This document shows, in pieces, positions 28,870 through 37,430 of a DNA stretch of 64,000 nucleotides (position 1 is the first letter of the stretch; every line of letters begins with the position of its first letter). This DNA comes from Candidatus Enterococcus wittei. GTDB taxonomy: Bacteria; Bacillota; Bacilli; Lactobacillales; Enterococcaceae. Both the position numbers and the translations under genes were made by a program. The notes beneath the pieces were generated by a model. That model did not search any database, was not told the DNA's origin, and worked only from the letters and a program-made list of their open reading frames with translations. The stretch spans positions 638,619-702,618 of the forward strand of contig NZ_NGMO01000002.1 in the NCBI RefSeq assembly GCF_002140175.1. The letters are read 5' to 3'.

Positions 28870-29757
28870 ATGGAAATTCAATGGTGGCAAATTTTATTAT
28901 TATCTTTATATGCTGGTTATCAGATCTTAGATGAATTACAAATTTATTCTTCCATGAGTGCGCCAGTATTTGCCGGTTTATACGCTGGTTTAGTGATGGG
29001 AGATGTCAAAGCTGGACTGATCATTGGTGGTAGTATGCAATTAACAATCTTGGGAGTAGGGACATTTGGCGGTGCTTCAAGAATTGATGCAAATTCAGGA
29101 ACACTTTTAGCAACGGCTTTTTCGATTTCTTTAGGTATGAATCCAGAACAAGCAATCGCTGCGATTGCGGTCCCAGTTGCCAGCTTAATGATTCAACTGG
29201 ATATTTTAGCAAGATTTACGAATACTTATTTTGCACACCGCATTGATCGACATGTTGAAACAATGAATTATCAGGCAATTGAACGTAACTTCTTACTAGG
29301 GGCACTTCCTTGGTCATTGTCACGAGTCATTCCGGTATTTTTAGCTTTAGCATTTGGTGGTGGCTTAGTTGAAAATGTTGTGTCAGTCTTAAATGGAAAT
29401 CTAAAATGGCTTGGGGATGGATTATCTGTTGCAGGTGCTGTTTTACCAGCTGTCGGTTTTGCTATTTTATTACGTTATTTACCAGTGAAAAAACATTTCC
29501 CTTACCTCATTTTAGGTTTTACGATCACCGCTTTGCTGGCTACATTATTCTCCAATGTTCAGTTATTAGGTACCAGTGTGGCAAGTGTGATCAAAGATAT
29601 CCCTGGCACCTTTAATTCCCTTCCAATGTTGGCTGTTGCGCTGATTGGTTTTTCATTCGCTGCGATTAGCTACAAAAATAATCAACGAGACAATCATCAA
29701 GCAGCAAGTCACACTACAGAATCTTTGGAAGGAGAAATCGAAGATGACGAAATCTAA
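28870..29757 (+). CDS. PTS mannose/sorbose-family IIC component
   Basis: A 295-residue membrane permease subunit with several hydrophobic segments and the family stretch GLYAGLVMGDVKAGLIIGGSMQL and GGASRIDANSGT. The frame opens at a GTG (28861) that lies within the ribosome site; AGGAGGT points to the ATG at 28870 (MEIQWWQI). The end overlaps IID by 14 bases. Confidence 0.93.
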   Translation: MEIQWWQILLLSLYAGYQILDELQIYSSMSAPVFAGLYAGLVMGDVKAGLIIGGSMQLTILGVGTFGGASRIDANSGTLLATAFSISLGMNPEQAIAAIAVPVASLMIQLDILARFTNTYFAHRIDRHVETMNYQAIERNFLLGALPWSLSRVIPVFLALAFGGGLVENVVSVLNGNLKWLGDGLSVAGAVLPAVGFAILLRYLPVKKHFPYLILGFTITALLATLFSNVQLLGTSVASVIKDIPGTFNSLPMLAVALIGFSFAAISYKNNQRDNHQAASHTTESLEGEIEDDEI

Positions 29758-30553
29758 TTATAAATTGACAAAAGAAGACTTTAAACAAATCAACCGTAGA
29801 AGTTTATTCACCTTTCAATTAGGATGGAACTATGAACGTATGCAAGGCTCTGGCTATTTATATACGATCTTGCCTCAATTGCGTAAAATATATGGCGATG
29901 ATACCCCTGAATTGAAAGAAATGATGAAGACACATACGCAATTTTTTAACACATCGAACTTTTTTAATACGATCATCACTGGGATTGATTTAGCGATAGA
30001 AGAAAAAGAAGGTTTTGCATCAAAAGAAACAGTTTCCGGGATGAAGGCAGGGTTGATGGGACCATTTGCGGCAATTGGCGATTCGATATTTGCGGCGTTG
30101 ATTCCGACGATTTTTGGAGCTTTAGCGGCGAATATGGCCATCGATGGAAATCCAGCAGGAATCTTTATTTGGATCTTCGCACAAATCATTGTCATGATTT
30201 TTCGTTGGAAACAACTAGAATTTGCCTATAAAGAAGGAATTTCTTTAGTCACGACAATGCAGTCACGACTCACTGCTTTGACAGATGCTGCTACATTATT
30301 AGGGGTTTTTATGGTAGGCGCATTAGTAGCTACAATGGTCAATGTGAAATTGTCATGGGCACCTAGTATTGGTGATGTGACGATGAACATGCAGAATAAT
30401 CTAGATATGGTTTTACCTAAGCTGTTACCAGCAGCTATCGTTGGTGGTGTTTACTGGTTGCTGGGCAAAAAAAATATGACATCTACGAGAGCCATTTTTA
30501 TCGTGTTGATATTATGCGTTGCTTTGTCTGCTCTAGGCGTGGTTTCAAAATAG
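29744..30553 (+). CDS. PTS mannose/sorbose-family IID component
   Basis: A 269-residue membrane subunit with the IID signature: LGWNYERMQGSGYLYTILPQL, ELKEMMKTHTQFFNTSNFF and MGPFAAIGDSIFAALIPTI. The frame extends back to 29645, but AAGGAG at 29729-29734 selects the ATG at 29744. IIC and IID together form the transmembrane channel. Confidence 0.94.
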   Translation: MTKSNYKLTKEDFKQINRRSLFTFQLGWNYERMQGSGYLYTILPQLRKIYGDDTPELKEMMKTHTQFFNTSNFFNTIITGIDLAIEEKEGFASKETVSGMKAGLMGPFAAIGDSIFAALIPTIFGALAANMAIDGNPAGIFIWIFAQIIVMIFRWKQLEFAYKEGISLVTTMQSRLTALTDAATLLGVFMVGALVATMVNVKLSWAPSIGDVTMNMQNNLDMVLPKLLPAAIVGGVYWLLGKKNMTSTRAIFIVLILCVALSALGVVSK

Positions 30554-30566
30554 GAGAATGAAGAAG

Positions 30567-30965
30567 ATGAATAAACAATTAGTTTTGGTTAGCCATGGCC
30601 ATTTTTGTGAAGGATTAAAGATGAGTACAGAAATGATTATGGGGCCACAAGACGATATCCATACTGTTGCTCTTTTACCCGAAGAGGGAATGGAAGATTT
30701 CAAGCAGAAATTCCTTTCGACCGTTGCCCCTTTAAAAGATTATGTGGTGTTTTGTGATTTGATGGGAGGAACTCCAGCAAACATCATTTCTCAATTGATC
30801 ATGGAAGGACAAGAAATTGAACTTTATGCGGGTATGAACATGCCGATGGTCATTGAATTTATCAACAGTGAAATGGTGGGGGTGATACCTGATTTCATTC
30901 GCTCAGGTGTTGAAAATATTCTTTACGTGAATGAAATCATTGCTTCACTAGACGAAGTAGAATAG
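30567..30965 (+). CDS. PTS mannose-family IIA component
   Basis: A 132-residue cytoplasmic phosphocarrier with VSHGHFCEG carrying the phosphorylated His10, and FCDLMGGTPANII. It accepts phosphate from HPr. AGGAG (30552-30556) fits the ATG at 30567 rather than the in-frame ATG at 30558. It is last in the operon. Confidence 0.93.
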   Translation: MNKQLVLVSHGHFCEGLKMSTEMIMGPQDDIHTVALLPEEGMEDFKQKFLSTVAPLKDYVVFCDLMGGTPANIISQLIMEGQEIELYAGMNMPMVIEFINSEMVGVIPDFIRSGVENILYVNEIIASLDEVE

Positions 30966-30986
30966 CCTCTAGATTGTGATATACAA

Positions 30987-31161
30987 ATAAAGAGCGCAGG
31001 ACAAAAATAAAGAACAATTTTTTCTCATGCTCTAAACACGTGTAAACGGCGGGAGCAGAAGCAACACCTTCGGAAATAAGCCGGAATTCACAAAAATTTG
31101 AAAAGCAATTTTCGTGAATTTTGGCTTATTTCTCATAGCTTAACACTTCCGTCCCAGCCTC
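30987..31161 (-). repeat. Dispersed intergenic repeat, copy 1
   Basis: About 175 bases whose reverse complement closely resembles 48939-49113. Shared blocks include TCCCAGCC at one end, AAAAATTTGAAAAGCAATTTTCG and CAGAAGCAAC. An internal AATTCAC/GTGAATT inverted repeat forms a long hairpin. It occupies the space after the PTS operon and codes for nothing. Confidence 0.8.
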
Positions 31162-31481
31162 TTATTGAAAAAAACGATCGACTGATAGATTACTTACTGT
31201 TGGAAAAGAGCAGTAGATACTATACAATCGATCGTTTTTTATAAGAAGTTGTGGGGAATAGTTCGTAGCTAAATAGCTAATATTTATCACTTTAACGATT
31301 TGAAAGTAATAGTCACAAAATGTTATTTGTTGCTTGTCCAGAAGTATTTAAGACGATGACCTCATGATAGAATAAAAAGCTAGTTTTTTAGTAACTTCAA
31401 CCGAGAGAATAGTTGACTTTCACTTGTCTAAAAGTAAATGAATGAAGCTATGTGTTAAGGCTATCGTCAAAAGTGTGTTGT
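31162..31481. other. Intergenic stretch between the dispersed repeat and the SOS genes
   Basis: An AACGATCGA...TCGATCGTT inverted repeat (about 31173-31240) with a following T run could be a long terminator-like hairpin. Nothing else is recognisable. Confidence 0.4.
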
Positions 31482-31718
31482 TCAAAGTGAGACTTTCATC
31501 ATGTTGTGCCAAAATTGAAAGTATTCAGTAGTTAATTCGATCGTAGCGATTTCGTTCCAGAAAATAAAATTTTTATCTAAAGAAAAACCTTTTTCAGTCA
31601 TGTTTTCTTGAACCATCCCATGGTATTTCTCACCTGTTTTTGAATGGATCGTGATTTCTTGTTTGGCAATGTAAGCGGTGATGACCACTGTTTCAAAATG
31701 TTTATGGATCGTTTTCAT
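31482..31718 (-). CDS. Small hypothetical protein downstream of the YolD-like gene
   Basis: A 78-residue protein (MKTIHKHFETVVITAY to NMMKVSL) with alternating beta-like stretches (EITIHSKTGEKYHGMV, FIFWNEIATIEL). No signal peptide or membrane helix. Its pattern recalls the C-terminal beta domain of YolD-like proteins, though this is only a resemblance. It lies 30 bases after the YolD-like gene on the same strand and probably shares its SOS transcript. Confidence 0.6.
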   Translation of the reverse strand: MKTIHKHFETVVITAYIAKQEITIHSKTGEKYHGMVQENMTEKGFSLDKNFIFWNEIATIELTTEYFQFWHNMMKVSL

Positions 31719-31748
31719 CTAATCACTTCTTTCTTTGTTCAGTCTCAG

Positions 31749-32252
31749 CTAGCAGTCGTCTTCAGGAAATTCTTGATAGAATTCATCTTTGATTTGTTGG
31801 ATTTCGGTCTGTTTTTCCTGAAGATCAATCCGTGCAGTGTCTTGTAAATCATTATCAGTAATTGGGGCAAGATCGAACCATTTTGCTTCTTGTTTTAATT
31901 CGAGATGGCGAATAGCTTCCCAAGGGATCTGGTATTGATCCAATGTGAGATGATCGGTATCGCAATCGCCTAAAAAAGTTCCTTCTAGGTTTTCCATGAT
32001 GCGCCCAAATTCATCTTTTGTATTCAATTGGACTGTGATTTTTTGTCGATAAAGAAAGGCTTGTAAAAGAACAGCATCTATTTCTTCTCGGGTCATTTGC
32101 TTTTTGGGATGTAGCTCTTTCAATGCATATTCTTTGTTTTCCTCAATGCCTTTCACCAGCTCATCCATGGCAAAAGCCGTGCCCCATTTTAGGCCAAATG
32201 GGCGGTCACGGTACTCATTGTAATCGAGAAACTCTTTTTTCGTGCGTCGCAT
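31749..32252 (-). CDS. YolD-like protein
   Basis: A 167-residue protein with a YolD-like N-terminus (YRDRPFGLKWGTAFAMDELVKGI) and a beta-rich second half (KITVQLNTKDEFGRIMENLEGTFLGD ... IPWEAIRHLEL). The frame is open from 32327, but AAGGTG with 6 bases spacing supports the ATG at 32252 (MRRTKKEF). It overlaps the polymerase gene by 38 bases, so they are coupled. YolD-like genes often accompany UmuC-type polymerases and may play an accessory role. Confidence 0.75.
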   Translation of the reverse strand: MRRTKKEFLDYNEYRDRPFGLKWGTAFAMDELVKGIEENKEYALKELHPKKQMTREEIDAVLLQAFLYRQKITVQLNTKDEFGRIMENLEGTFLGDCDTDHLTLDQYQIPWEAIRHLELKQEAKWFDLAPITDNDLQDTARIDLQEKQTEIQQIKDEFYQEFPEDDC

Positions 32253-33606
32253 AAGTTTCACCTTCAATGCCAGCCATTCCACCTGCATGTCCACCCACGA
32301 GTGCGCTTCTGGCGATAGCTCGACCACCTTCTAATAAGCTATGAGCATGAACGATCGATCTAAATCCATATTTTTGGCGGATTTTATCGACAATAAAATC
32401 GACTTTCGCTGTTTTTAGTTGTTCTTGTGGATCATCAAATAAATTTAATTGTATGCCGGTAGAATAAACGAGATGAGAACAATTGACCCCAATACTACGG
32501 ATGTCTTGCTGACGATAATGTCGGTTGAACATCTGTAGTAAAGCACTAGCTAAATCATGACTCGCATTGGTGGGAGGAATTTTAAGTTGTTGATGAAATC
32601 CCTTTTTGCCTAATGGATCAATATAGTCTAGTGAAAATCCCACCCAGAGACTGATTACTTCAGCTTTTGCTTCTGCACGGCGTAGACGAGTGCCTAGCTG
32701 GTCAGCCATTTCTTTGATGACGACTTCGATTTCTTCTCTTCGGGTGTAGTCTTTGTTTAAAATTTGACTATTTCCCATGCTCTTGGACTTAGGAGTATAC
32801 GGTTCCCCTAAAAAACTGCGATCGATCCCCCAAGCATGAGCATAAAGTTGGGTACCGATGATTCCTAGTGTACTTTTTAAACGGTAGTAATCGGCATGGG
32901 CAAGCTCATAGACGGTATGGATCCCTAATTTATTCAAACGTGCAGCTGTTTTTTTGCCGATTCCCCAGAAATCAGTCAGCTCGGGGATTTGCCATACATT
33001 TTTTGGAACATCTTCGTAACGCCATTCTGCAATCATTTCTTTGGTATTCTTTGAAGCATTATCTAATGCTAGTTTTGCTAGTAAAGGATTGTCGCCAATT
33101 CCTATAGTTGTGTAGATCCCTGTTTGTGTATACACATCTTTTTGGATTTTCTTTGCTAGGGTTTTAGCATCTTGAACACCAAATAATGTAAGACTATTCG
33201 TCACATCAAGAAAACTTTCATCGACAGAATAAACATGATGATTCTTTTCGTCGGCATATTTCTTGTAGATCGTATTGATTTCTTTGTTTTTTTTCATGTA
33301 ATAAGCCATTCTTGGTGGAGCAATCACTAAATCACTTGGATAGGGGAAAGGTAAGTCCCGAGCACGACTGATATTCGTAATGCCATAGGCTTTTTTTGCA
33401 GCTGGACTCGAAGCCAGAATCAGTCCACTCCCACGTTCTTCCCACGAATTAGAAGGATAAGACATAACAACAAGTTTCGCTTTTAAAGGATCTAAATTAC
33501 GTTCTACACACTCTACAGACGCATAAAATGACTTACAGTCAATACATAGGATATCTCTAGAAGGTTCTTTGTGATAATCAAATTTTGGGTTTTGATTTTT
33601 AAACAT
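32215..33606 (-). CDS. Y-family DNA polymerase (UmuC/DinB-like)
   Basis: A 463-residue translesion polymerase. Catalytic acidic residues are visible in CIDCKSFYASVECVERN and VYSVDESFLDVT; a helix-hairpin-helix WGIGKKTAARLNKLGI follows, then the little-finger domain. It copies across damaged bases. The start is set at ATG 33606 by AGAGGTG (6 bases), not the GTG at 33615. A LexA-type box precedes it. The last about 26 residues are Gly-rich and not part of the usual core. Confidence 0.93.
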   Translation of the reverse strand: MFKNQNPKFDYHKEPSRDILCIDCKSFYASVECVERNLDPLKAKLVVMSYPSNSWEERGSGLILASSPAAKKAYGITNISRARDLPFPYPSDLVIAPPRMAYYMKKNKEINTIYKKYADEKNHHVYSVDESFLDVTNSLTLFGVQDAKTLAKKIQKDVYTQTGIYTTIGIGDNPLLAKLALDNASKNTKEMIAEWRYEDVPKNVWQIPELTDFWGIGKKTAARLNKLGIHTVYELAHADYYRLKSTLGIIGTQLYAHAWGIDRSFLGEPYTPKSKSMGNSQILNKDYTRREEIEVVIKEMADQLGTRLRRAEAKAEVISLWVGFSLDYIDPLGKKGFHQQLKIPPTNASHDLASALLQMFNRHYRQQDIRSIGVNCSHLVYSTGIQLNLFDDPQEQLKTAKVDFIVDKIRQKYGFRSIVHAHSLLEGGRAIARSALVGGHAGGMAGIEGETYATHEKRVSRLQ

Positions 33607-33630
33607 AACGGTCACCTCTTCTTATTGATT

Positions 33631-33644
33631 AGAACACATGTTCG
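33631..33644. promoter_or_regulatory. LexA (SOS) box
   Basis: On the minus strand CGAACATGTGTTCT matches the Gram-positive LexA consensus CGAACATATGTTCG at 12 of 14 positions. It lies about 25 bases upstream of the polymerase start codon, indicating SOS induction. Confidence 0.75.
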
Positions 33645-33741
33645 TGTTTTTTGTCAACGGAAAAATCGACTAAATAAGTTTTAAAAACAATAAAATGAGT
33701 TCACCACTTAAAAAAGACAAAAAAGTGAAGTAAAAAAATAG

Positions 33742-33770
33742 TTGACTTATTTTTGAAACAACTCTATACT
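33742..33770 (+). promoter_or_regulatory. Promoter of the aromatic (shikimate) operon
   Basis: TTGACT (33742-33747), 17 bases, TATACT (33765-33770). Transcription would start near 33777, giving a leader of about 375 bases before aroF. Confidence 0.75.
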
Positions 33771-33804
33771 TAAAACAATCTTAAATCAGTTTGGAGCGAT
33801 TTTT

Positions 33805-33861
33805 ATGAAAATCACATTATGTTCACAACTGAATACGTACTACTTTAGCTATTTTAGATAA
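33805..33861 (+). CDS. Aromatic leader peptide MKITLCSQLNTYYFSYFR
   Basis: An 18-residue frame starting ATG at 33805 with GGAG 8 bases upstream and ending in TAA at 33859-33861. Five of the last seven residues are aromatic (Tyr-Tyr-Phe-Ser-Tyr-Phe, codons 33838-33855). It precedes a set of competing RNA hairpins and a terminator, all in the leader of the operon that makes Tyr and Phe. This is the classical architecture of transcription attenuation by ribosome stalling, as in pheA and pheST of enteric bacteria. The peptide probably has no other role. Confidence 0.8.
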   Translation: MKITLCSQLNTYYFSYFR

Positions 33862-33951
33862 GTTTGTGTTCATGAGATTCATGGGTGCAAACACACTGTT
33901 TGTATCTATGATGGCTAAGGATGTTTGAGATGACATGTCCGCCACATAGAT
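33862..33951 (+). promoter_or_regulatory. Competing hairpins of the aro attenuator
   Basis: Immediately after the leader stop codon, GTTTGTGTTCATG (33862-33874) pairs with CATGGGTGCAAAC (33880-33892) over 13 positions including G-U pairs. GCAAACA (33887-33893) can instead pair with TGTTTGT (33897-33903). ATCTATGATGGC (33904-33915) is complementary, with one bulge, to the 5' arm of the terminator GCCACATAGAT (33941-33951), and so is an antiterminator arm. It is nearly the same sequence as the terminator's own 3' arm ATCTATAGTGGC. The pairings are read from sequence; the switch mechanism is inferred. Confidence 0.7.
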
Positions 33952-33974
33952 GAAAATCTATAGTGGCTTTTTTA
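33941..33974 (+). terminator. Attenuator terminator 1 of the aro leader
   Basis: GCCACATAGAT and ATCTATAGTGGC pair with a one-base bulge around a GAAA tetraloop, followed by TTTTTT. Its 5' arm is shared with the antiterminator. Confidence 0.85.
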
Positions 33975-33989
33975 TTAGAAAGTTTTAAG

Positions 33990-34024
33990 GCCCACTGTAG
34001 ATCGTCTACGGCGGGCTTTTTTTA
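33990..34024 (+). terminator. Second terminator of the aro leader
   Basis: GCCCACTGTAGA and TCTACGGCGGGC form a 12-position stem (one mismatch, one wobble) with loop TCG and a TTTTTTT tract. It lies 16 bases after the first terminator, so the leader would contain two in series before aroF. Confidence 0.8.
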
Positions 34025-34151
34025 TACATAAAGAAAGGAGACGACGTCAGCATTTTTTATGCAAAGACGTTATTTAAAGGAAAAGGAGTAAAATTGTAAG
34101 TTATGAATTCATAAAAATGTATGTTAAAAAATAAAAAAAGGGAGTTATTTT

Positions 34152-35171
34152 ATGATTTTGATTATTAAACCAGGAATTCAAGTAGAGCAATTAGAACCAG
34201 TTATTTCACGTATCAAAGAAGAAGGATTAGATGTTCAAATCAACTACGGAAAAGATCGAATCGTTTTAGGCTTAGTGGGTGATCCCAAGATCATCCAAGA
34301 GGTACCTTTTGAAAGATATGAAATGGTCGAACGTGCTGTGAAGATTTCTAACACATATAAGTTAACTTCCCGAGAATTTCATCCTCAAGATACAATTGTT
34401 GATGTGGATGGGGTGAAAATCGGTGATGGAAGTTTTGTTACAATGGCAGGTCCATGTTCTGTTGAAGGAGAAGAACAAATCATGGAGACTGCGCGCATGG
34501 CGAAAGCCGGTGGTGCTAAGATCCTCAGAGGAGGTGCCTACAAACCTAGAACTTCCCCATACGCATTCCAAGGATTAGGTGAAGAAGGATTAAAAATGAT
34601 GCGCAAAGCAGCGGATCAATACGGGTTGAAAATGATCACGGAAGTCATGGACGAAGCCCATATCGACGTCGTTTGTCAATACACCGATATCATTCAAATT
34701 GGTGCACGTAATATGCAGAATTTTCGCTTGTTGGAAGCAGTGGGCAAAACAGGAAAACCAATTGGGCTGAAACGTGGGATTTCAGGAACGATTGAAGAAT
34801 GGTTGAATGCAGCTGAATACATTGCAGTCCAAAATAACCCGAATATTATCTTTATTGAACGAGGGATCCGTACCTATGAAACGGCTACACGTAATACCTT
34901 TGATTTGAGTGCTGTACCGATCATCAAAAAGTTAAGTCATTTTCCTATCATCGTCGACCCAAGTCATGGAACTGGTGTCTGGGATCTTGTTTCTCCAATG
35001 GCAAGAGCGGGTGTAGCTAGTGGGGCAGATGGTATGATCGTTGAGATCCATCCAGATCCAATCCACGCTTGGTCTGATGGACAACAATCTCTCAACGAAA
35101 AGAACTACTTGAAAATGATGCAAGAGATTGAAATCTTAGTGGAAGCGATGAATAAAATCAAAGCTTTATAG
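34152..35171 (+). CDS. aroF: 3-deoxy-7-phosphoheptulonate (DAHP) synthase
   Basis: A 339-residue enzyme joining phosphoenolpyruvate and erythrose 4-phosphate, the entry to the shikimate pathway. Residues 1-75 form a ferredoxin-like regulatory domain, then the TIM barrel begins with [43 protein letters not shown] and [12 protein letters not shown]. This Type I-beta layout is usually sensitive to aromatic end products. A GGGAG site precedes the ATG. First gene of the operon. Confidence 0.95.
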   Translation: MILIIKPGIQVEQLEPVISRIKEEGLDVQINYGKDRIVLGLVGDPKIIQEVPFERYEMVERAVKISNTYKLTSREFHPQDTIVDVDGVKIGDGSFVTMAGPCSVEGEEQIMETARMAKAGGAKILRGGAYKPRTSPYAFQGLGEEGLKMMRKAADQYGLKMITEVMDEAHIDVVCQYTDIIQIGARNMQNFRLLEAVGKTGKPIGLKRGISGTIEEWLNAAEYIAVQNNPNIIFIERGIRTYETATRNTFDLSAVPIIKKLSHFPIIVDPSHGTGVWDLVSPMARAGVASGADGMIVEIHPDPIHAWSDGQQSLNEKNYLKMMQEIEILVEAMNKIKAL

Positions 35172-35185
35172 AAAGGAGGATGGAT

Positions 35186-36250
35186 ATGTTAGAAGTCGTC
35201 TTACCAGAAAAAAGTTATGAGATCATCATTGAACGGAATAGTTTAAATCACATTTCAGAATGGCTTGGCAACATATGGCAGCACAAAAAAATCGCTGTTA
35301 TCAGTGATGAAAATGTTTTTCCACTCTATGGAGAACAAATCTGTCAGCAATTGCAAGAACAGTATGAAGTGGTGCATTATGTCGTACCAGCCGGTGAAAA
35401 GAGTAAGACATTAGATGTGGCTGCTGAATTGTATACATTTTTAGCAAAAGAACAGTTCACTCGTAGCGATGGCATCCTTGCACTGGGAGGCGGTGTCATT
35501 GGAGATTTAGCTGGTTTTGTAGCCTCTACTTATATGCGAGGGATTGCTTTTGTCCAAGTACCGACTTCTTTATTGGCACAGGTTGATTCTAGTATTGGAG
35601 GGAAAACAGCTGTCAATGCACCAATGGCCAAAAATATGATTGGAACATTCGCTCAACCAGATGGAGTCTTGATTGATCCTGAAACTTTACAGAGTCTATC
35701 AGAAAAAAGGATCCAAGAAGGAATCGCTGAAATCATCAAATGCGGAGCAATCAGTGACCAAACATTATGGCAAGATTTAGCGAATTTAACAGGAATCGCT
35801 GATTTTTTGAACCATAGTGAAGCGCTGATCGAAAAAGCATTAAGAGTAAAGAAAAAAGTAGTTGAAGAAGATCCCTTCGATAACGGCAACCGCTTGTTGT
35901 TGAATTTTGGGCATACGATCGGTCATGCGATTGAACATTTAGCAGGTTATGGTGGACTTAGTCATGGTGAAGCAGTAGCAATCGGCATGGTCCAAATCAC
36001 GAAAAATGCTGAAAAAATGAAACAAACACCCAAAGGAATTACACAACAATTAATTACAATGAATGAAAGATACCACTTGCCGATCACTTATCAGCCTTGG
36101 GATAAGGAGTTGCTTTATCAAGCGATCACCCATGATAAAAAAGCACGTGGGAAAACATTGAAAATAATCTTATTAGAAACGATTGGTCAAGCGAAGATCC
36201 ATGAAATACCCATTGAAGAAATCAAAAAATATTTAGAAGAAGGTGAGTAA
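35186..36250 (+). CDS. aroB: 3-dehydroquinate synthase
   Basis: A 354-residue NAD- and metal-dependent cyclase: VVPAGEKSKT, ALGGGVIGDLAGFVASTYMRG, VPTSLLAQVDSSIGGKTAVN and the metal-binding NFGHTIGHAIEH. The frame begins at 35180, but AAGGAGG abuts that ATG; the next one at 35186 is 6 bases away and preferred. Its stop codon is directly adjacent to the aroC start. Confidence 0.95.
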   Translation: MLEVVLPEKSYEIIIERNSLNHISEWLGNIWQHKKIAVISDENVFPLYGEQICQQLQEQYEVVHYVVPAGEKSKTLDVAAELYTFLAKEQFTRSDGILALGGGVIGDLAGFVASTYMRGIAFVQVPTSLLAQVDSSIGGKTAVNAPMAKNMIGTFAQPDGVLIDPETLQSLSEKRIQEGIAEIIKCGAISDQTLWQDLANLTGIADFLNHSEALIEKALRVKKKVVEEDPFDNGNRLLLNFGHTIGHAIEHLAGYGGLSHGEAVAIGMVQITKNAEKMKQTPKGITQQLITMNERYHLPITYQPWDKELLYQAITHDKKARGKTLKIILLETIGQAKIHEIPIEEIKKYLEEGE

Positions 36251-37417
36251 ATGCGCTATTTAACTGCTGGAGAATCTCATGGACCTAAATTGACAGCGAT
36301 CATTGAAGGCGTCCCTGCTGGTTTAATTGTCTCAGTCGAAAAAATCAATGCTGATCTAGCCAGAAGACAAGGCGGATATGGTCGTGGAGGACGAATGAAA
36401 ATCGAAAAAGACCAAGTTCAAATCACTTCAGGTTTGCGTCATGGAAAAACGATCGGTTCACCGATCACCCTAGTTGTTGAAAATAAAGATTGGAAAAACT
36501 GGCAGACGGTCATGTCTGTAGAAGCGGTGGAAGCAAAAAATGAACAATTACGGAGAGTATCAAAACCACGACCTGGACACGCTGACTTAGTTGGTGGTAT
36601 GAAATACCAACACCGTGATCTTAGAAATGTATTGGAACGATCTTCTGCAAGAGAAACCACGATGCGTGTGGCGATCGGTGCCTTAGCAAAACAGATTTTG
36701 AACGCTTTAGATATTGAAATCGCTAGTCATGTCGCAATCTTAGGTGGCATCAAGGCCAATATTCCAGATAATCTATCTGTAGCGGAAATCAAAGAAAAAA
36801 CAAGTGTTTCTGAAGTGAACATGGTCGATTCGACGATAGAAGAGCAAGTCAAAACATTGATCGATGCTACGAAAAAAGCAGGGGATACATTAGGTGGCGT
36901 AGTGGAAGTTCGGGTAGAAAATGTTCCTGCTGGTTTGGGTAGTTATGTGCAGTGGGATAAAAAACTAGATGGAAAATTAGCTCAAGCAATGCTTAGTATC
37001 AATGCCTTTAAAGGAGTCGAATTTGGTATCGGATTTGAGGCAGCGTCTTTACCAGGTTCAAAAGTCATGGATGCAATTACTTGGGATCAAGACAATCGCT
37101 ATCGCCGGACGAGTAATCATTTAGGGGGATTTGAAGGAGGAATGACCAATGGCGAACAAATCATTGTTCGTGGGGTGATGAAACCAATCCCTACCCTTTA
37201 TAAACCATTGATGAGTGTCGATATTGATACGAAAGAAGCGTATAAAGCTAGTGTGGAACGTTCCGATAGTACCGCTGTGCCAGCCGCTTCAGTCGTAGCT
37301 GAACACGTGATTGCGACAGCGTTGGCAGTGGAGATTCTCGATCAATTCCCAGCGGATAATATGAATGAACTGAAAAAAACAGTAGCCAGTCATCGTCAAA
37401 TGATCCGGGAATTTTGA
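36251..37417 (+). CDS. aroC: Chorismate synthase
   Basis: A 388-residue FMN-dependent enzyme making chorismate from EPSP. Signature motifs are [18 protein letters not shown], the [12 protein letters not shown] loop, RPGHADLVG, and [12 protein letters not shown]; the C-terminal region has [14 protein letters not shown] and the [15 protein letters not shown] stretch. It begins right after the aroB stop. Confidence 0.97.
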   Translation: MRYLTAGESHGPKLTAIIEGVPAGLIVSVEKINADLARRQGGYGRGGRMKIEKDQVQITSGLRHGKTIGSPITLVVENKDWKNWQTVMSVEAVEAKNEQLRRVSKPRPGHADLVGGMKYQHRDLRNVLERSSARETTMRVAIGALAKQILNALDIEIASHVAILGGIKANIPDNLSVAEIKEKTSVSEVNMVDSTIEEQVKTLIDATKKAGDTLGGVVEVRVENVPAGLGSYVQWDKKLDGKLAQAMLSINAFKGVEFGIGFEAASLPGSKVMDAITWDQDNRYRRTSNHLGGFEGGMTNGEQIIVRGVMKPIPTLYKPLMSVDIDTKEAYKASVERSDSTAVPAASVVAEHVIATALAVEILDQFPADNMNELKKTVASHRQMIREF

Positions 37418-37430
37418 TGAGGAAATATAT

